64,000 nt of DNA from the NCBI GenBank assembly GCA_001683735.1, contig LUGG01000005.1:496001-560000 (forward strand), given 5' to 3'. The position numbers and the translations under genes were made by a program. Source of the DNA: Grifola frondosa. Lineage: Eukaryota; Basidiomycota; Agaricomycetes; Polyporales; Grifolaceae. The notes under the pieces were generated by a model. The model did not search any database, had not been told where the DNA came from, and saw only the letters and a list, made by a program, of their open reading frames with translations. Position 1 is the stretch's first letter; each line of letters opens with the position of its first letter. This document shows positions 60,896 to 64,000 of this stretch, one piece after another.

Positions 60896-61435
60896 ATGCC
60901 TCCGCCTTCGCCTCCACCTGTACCACCTGCGCCTCAGTTCCCTGCAACACGCCCTTGTATTAGCCAAATGAACACAGGTTGCATCTGCACTTGTGGTTGT
61001 CCATCCTGCAATGGTTCCACCTCTTCGACTACAGATCATGCTTCAGCTCCAGAGCATGACCTCCCGACGGTTCCCCTGTATACTCCTACTCATCTTCGTC
61101 CCCACGTACCTTTGATGGTGTTTGGTTATGCTCTCACGCCAGATGAAATTCTTGCTTTTGGAGAGAGACATGGATTAGGTGATAGCAGTGATGAGTACCA
61201 ACTTTACGATGCTGCTATGGATATGATTGGCGAGCAACTGCCTCGAGGGAAACGCCGCAGGGCAACAGTCTGGGATCCCAAATCCATGGACTTGGCAACG
61301 TGCTTTGCTGTTGGAGGCAACCTCAATTCGGAGCGTCTGGAGATGGCCAAGGATTGGGAGTTGGTCAAACAGATGCAAAAGGCACTGGAGACGGACGAGC
61401 TGCCACAATGGTACCATGCGAGACCTAACTTCTAG
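60896..61435 (+). CDS. Pro-rich N-terminus protein of unknown function
   Basis: Single ORF of 179 codons from ATG 60896: MPPPSPPPVPPAPQFPATRP, a short Cys cluster (GCICTCGCPSC), then LMVFGYALTPDEILAFGERH, GEQLPRGKRRRATVWDPKSM and KDWELVKQMQKALETDELPQ, ending WYHARPNF. Soluble. The compact C-terminal part looks folded; family not recognised. It could be one exon of a longer gene, because the Pro-rich coding character starts at the first codon. Confidence 0.5.
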   Translation: MPPPSPPPVPPAPQFPATRPCISQMNTGCICTCGCPSCNGSTSSTTDHASAPEHDLPTVPLYTPTHLRPHVPLMVFGYALTPDEILAFGERHGLGDSSDEYQLYDAAMDMIGEQLPRGKRRRATVWDPKSMDLATCFAVGGNLNSERLEMAKDWELVKQMQKALETDELPQWYHARPNF

Positions 61436-62586
61436 GACGGAGGCGGAATATTGTGGAGTTTGTTGGATTGTTGATATTTTCTAATTCATTGGAACATTTC
61501 TCCCGATCCGATTCGAGTTTTCCCGAATGCCTCTGATTTCCTCGTTGTACTCGCCAGATTTGCGCTACCCACCTTCCCACCCCTCATATTTTCTCATATT
61601 TCCTCTTTGTCTTTTTTCCTACTTCATAATTATGTACATTACCTGTAGCATTCCGGTACCAAAAGCAACCTCAATTAGGCCAGAACTTTTGAACAATAAG
61701 AATTGTCACTGTCGACAGGGTCAATTTGCAAGCTAACTGAGCATACTCGCTGTAACAGAAGCACGAGGTTCTGCTTTCAGGTAGGAGACATTTATAATAC
61801 CTTTCATTACTCTTGACTACTGCATTGTGCATGACATTGAACATGTACACCCTTGGTCCCACCAGCTGCCCACAATCCACTCGCGTTGCGCACTTCCATG
61901 AAACCCGTAGCATTGTTGAAGATGGTGAACAGCGCTGAGAGGGCACGCGAGCGGAAGTGCGCCGCATCGTCAGATTTAGAGAGTGCAGATGCCAGGACAG
62001 AGATAGTGGACTTAATCGTCATCTATGAGCATTCGCAAAGACCCGCGCGTCAGCAAGCACCAACAGCTCACGAGTAGTCTAGAGTGCGAGGGCCTGCCTG
62101 AGAATGATTAATGAACACCGGAAGCCACCTGTCGCATACATTGAAGAACACCCGGCTCGCACTTCATATCCGACATCCTGTTTGAATATGTTGGATTTGT
62201 TTCTTCGGCATCGTTTATCAATCAGGTACATACCTGCTCTCGATCAAAGTACCTGCAGATGCGAAATCTGTTTAAAGCAGAGTTCATAGGAATCACGCAC
62301 ACCGTAGTCCAATCGTTATCTGGCGACACAGTCGTGTCCTTATATACTGCCTCGTATGCGGTCTCGACACCAAAGCAAGTGAATCCTTTTGCCACAGCCT
62401 CCGCAACAAGCGAGTCTGCATGAGTGCCAACCTGGAACAGTTCAGTACGTCAGGTTTATTAAGTCCAATGAGCAGACACGAGCGTACCATTATATTTGTT
62501 TCTGTTAATGCGTGAGATTTTGAGGCGCTCTCTATTTAAAGACTTCGATCGTCGCTAAATAGATATTGGCACTGAACAATACTAAC
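61436..62586. other. Intergenic with possible minus-strand remnant
   Basis: On the minus strand, after an acceptor-like TTCCAG (62432-62437), one frame reads VGTHADSLVAEAVAKGFTCF and VETAYEAVYKDTTVSPDND. Further on, from about 62020, DDAAHFRSRALSALFTIFNN and MEVRNASGLWAAGG. These look coding but I could not join them into a gene or name a family. Confidence 0.3.
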
Positions 62587-63420
62587 ATGGCTTCATTCTC
62601 TATCGAGCGCGACGCTTTGGCTACGGACGTTGTGTTCATAGATGCCATAGAGCTATCTGCCAACGTCGGAGCCGATTGGTGGGGGCGCATTCGCGCACAA
62701 CCTCTTACCGTCAGCATACATCTTCATTTGAAGTCGGAACACCTGGATCGTGCAGCGAAGACGGATGATGTGCGCGATTCGGTACACTATGGCCATCTCT
62801 GTAAGGCCATCTCCGCGCTCGCCGATACCCCGGATAGAGTGTTCGATGGTACAGCAGGTCTGGCCGATGCGGTGACGAAGGTCGCGGTAAAGCTTGGGGG
62901 CGATGCGGTGGCTGAAGTGCATGTTGCAGTAGCATCTACGAAGTTGATTCCGCTTGCTGCTGGCTATGCCTTGGAGAAGACGACACCGATTATGGGTCCC
63001 AAACACAAGCCCGTTGTGCGTGCGTCAGTGCGAGAGCTCGTCTTTTCTGTCATCATTGGGGTCAATCCTCCAGAGAGGGAGGCAAAGCAGCGTGTGATAA
63101 CGAATATCACCATACGCGAGCGTCCGGATTGCTGTAATCCTGCGGACTACCCGGGATCATAGCGCGAATTTCTAAGGTGCGACTAATATGTGAAGGGAAA
63201 TTTCATCTCGTTGACCATGTGAAATAGGATATCGAGGCTTCAGCGTATCTCACGTTGGAGAAATTCGTGTGGGAGATTATTCGTGCTGTATGCCTCTCAT
63301 CGGATACCATTGAGATGGTCACCGTACGAGCCGAAAAACCGAGCGCGCTCGCGTTTGCGAAAACGGCCGGAGTACAAATCAGTCGCCGCCGAAGTGACTT
63401 TATTGTAGATATAGTGCGTG
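62587..63420 (+). CDS. Dihydroneopterin aldolase module of a folate-synthesis gene, truncated
   Basis: From ATG 62587 (MASFSIERDALATDVVFID). Two FolB-like repeats follow. First: IDAIELSANVGADWWGR, QPLTVSIHLHLKSEHL, DSVHYGHLCKAISAL. Second: SVRELVFSVIIGVNPPEREA, KQRVITNITIRERPD; after a frame break at GGG (63153-63155) and an intron ending near 63228, DIEASAYLTLEKFVWEIIR, VTVRAEKPSALAFAKTAGVQ and ISRRRSDF. Tandem DHNA domains are the N-terminus of fungal trifunctional Fol1 (aldolase, pyrophosphokinase, dihydropteroate synthase). No pyrophosphokinase motif follows in the remaining 580 bp in any plus frame. So this is either a stand-alone or truncated copy. The break at 63153 is consistent with one missing G. 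Confidence 0.7.
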
Positions 63421-64000
63421 TTGTATCCTTATGCGCGACTGAATACCTTTCTAACGAATTAGCAGAATGTCGGGGCAATTTTCCAAAAATCTCGCTTTGC
63501 CGCTGCTTTTGGATGATATGTACGTATAACATGTATGCCCTATTTTCCACGCACCATCGTTTTCGACCGAGCTGGTGTCCATTATTTCTGTCCCATGCGG
63601 ATCTATTGTCCGTATGGCTTTCGGGACAGGGTGCTTCGAAGCACTTCAGCCTCAGTTCATAGACCACCTCGGTGAGATCGACGCCACTCTGGAAGCTGTC
63701 GGTCGCTCCACGCTCAATTTGACTCGTGTTCGAACGCATACTGTCTGGGCGTTCACCATAGGATGCAGTCCGGAATCCGTGTTTCATTTCCGTCTATTCT
63801 GATCTTGTACAGCGTGTTGCATATAACTGTGGAATGAGTTTGTTTGGCCTTGAAAGCCTGGCTGTTATCACCACCAGACTGCCACTTGTGTTGCCCCCGC
63901 GTAGTGAGATCGTACAATAGACTTCAATTGGGACGTTTGTAGGGAAAAACTTGACATGTACAAGGGGAGAAGTGTAAACAACAAAGGCTGGAATAATAAG
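63421..64000. other. Sequence downstream of the DHNA module
   Basis: A donor-like GTGCGT follows SDFIVDI, with an acceptor-like TTAGCAG near 63464. A 75-codon open stretch from about 63575 (ALQPQFIDHLGEIDATLEAV) is possible but shows no folate-enzyme motif. Otherwise nothing seen. Confidence 0.3.

Noticed and set aside
61790..62431. Minus-strand segments considered as eIF3 subunit M or another PCI protein
   Set aside because: Only one stretch (RSRALSALFTIFNN) is vaguely similar; other segments do not match and no gene model joins them.

Overview
The window is nuclear DNA from a mushroom-forming basidiomycete (Agaricomycetes). Genes have many short GT-AG introns (about 50-65 bp), coding sequence is moderately GC-rich, there is no operon layout, and families typical of this class are present: STE3-type pheromone receptors, CaaX pheromone precursors, a HET-domain protein and a Cla4-type PAK kinase. 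The main content is an unusually large pheromone/receptor (P/R, or B mating-type) region. I count six STE3-like seven-helix receptors and eight farnesylated-pheromone precursor genes. Most of the pheromone genes are too short to be found by ORF length.

Layout. 0-2 kb: the 3' part of a Myb/SANT-type DNA-binding protein gene whose reading frame is broken many times. 2.4-4.5 kb: an MFS transporter (minus). 5.2-14.1 kb: a decayed accessory stretch with one intact and three broken protein-kinase-like genes (all minus), a broken unknown gene and a 277-bp CACTG-ended MITE. 14.4-15.8 kb: a short-chain dehydrogenase. 16.2-41.0 kb: the receptor core. Receptors R1, R2 and R3 are on the minus strand and R4, R5 and R6 on the plus strand. 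Pheromone genes P1-P4 lie in the receptor-side gaps, with a coiled-coil membrane protein and a cysteine-rich, probably GPI-anchored protein among them. 42.0-43.8 kb: an intronless HET-domain gene. 44.7-47.9 kb: an Arg/Gly-rich protein, a second MITE copy, a CsbD-like stress protein and a one-helix protein with PY motifs. 49.4-60.2 kb: a second set of pheromone genes (P5, P6 minus; P7, P8 plus) flanking CNOT11 and cla4. 60.9-63.4 kb: a Pro-rich unknown gene and a dihydroneopterin-aldolase module without the rest of the folate enzyme.

How the parts work together. In this class, a farnesylated pheromone from one mate activates a compatible STE3 receptor in the other, which signals through a G protein and MAPK cascade to nuclear migration and clamp formation. 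Cla4 (PAK) is a polarity kinase often found next to this locus. R1, R4 and R5 form one receptor subgroup; R3 and R6 (with the more divergent R2) form another. P5-P8 are two peptide types, each present twice.

Two signals cut across the window. First, single-base losses at short C, G or A runs break genes that should be functional (cla4, the folate gene, R2, R4, P5, the Myb gene), which looks more like consensus error in the source assembly than biology. Second, stop codons in the kinase array and the neighbouring unknown gene are transitions (CGA to TGA, TGG to TGA), which looks like genuine decay. The most interesting single item is P1 at 28.4 kb: a 51-bp intron sits exactly between the last CaaX codon and the stop codon, and its retention would append 16 residues and bury the prenylation signal.
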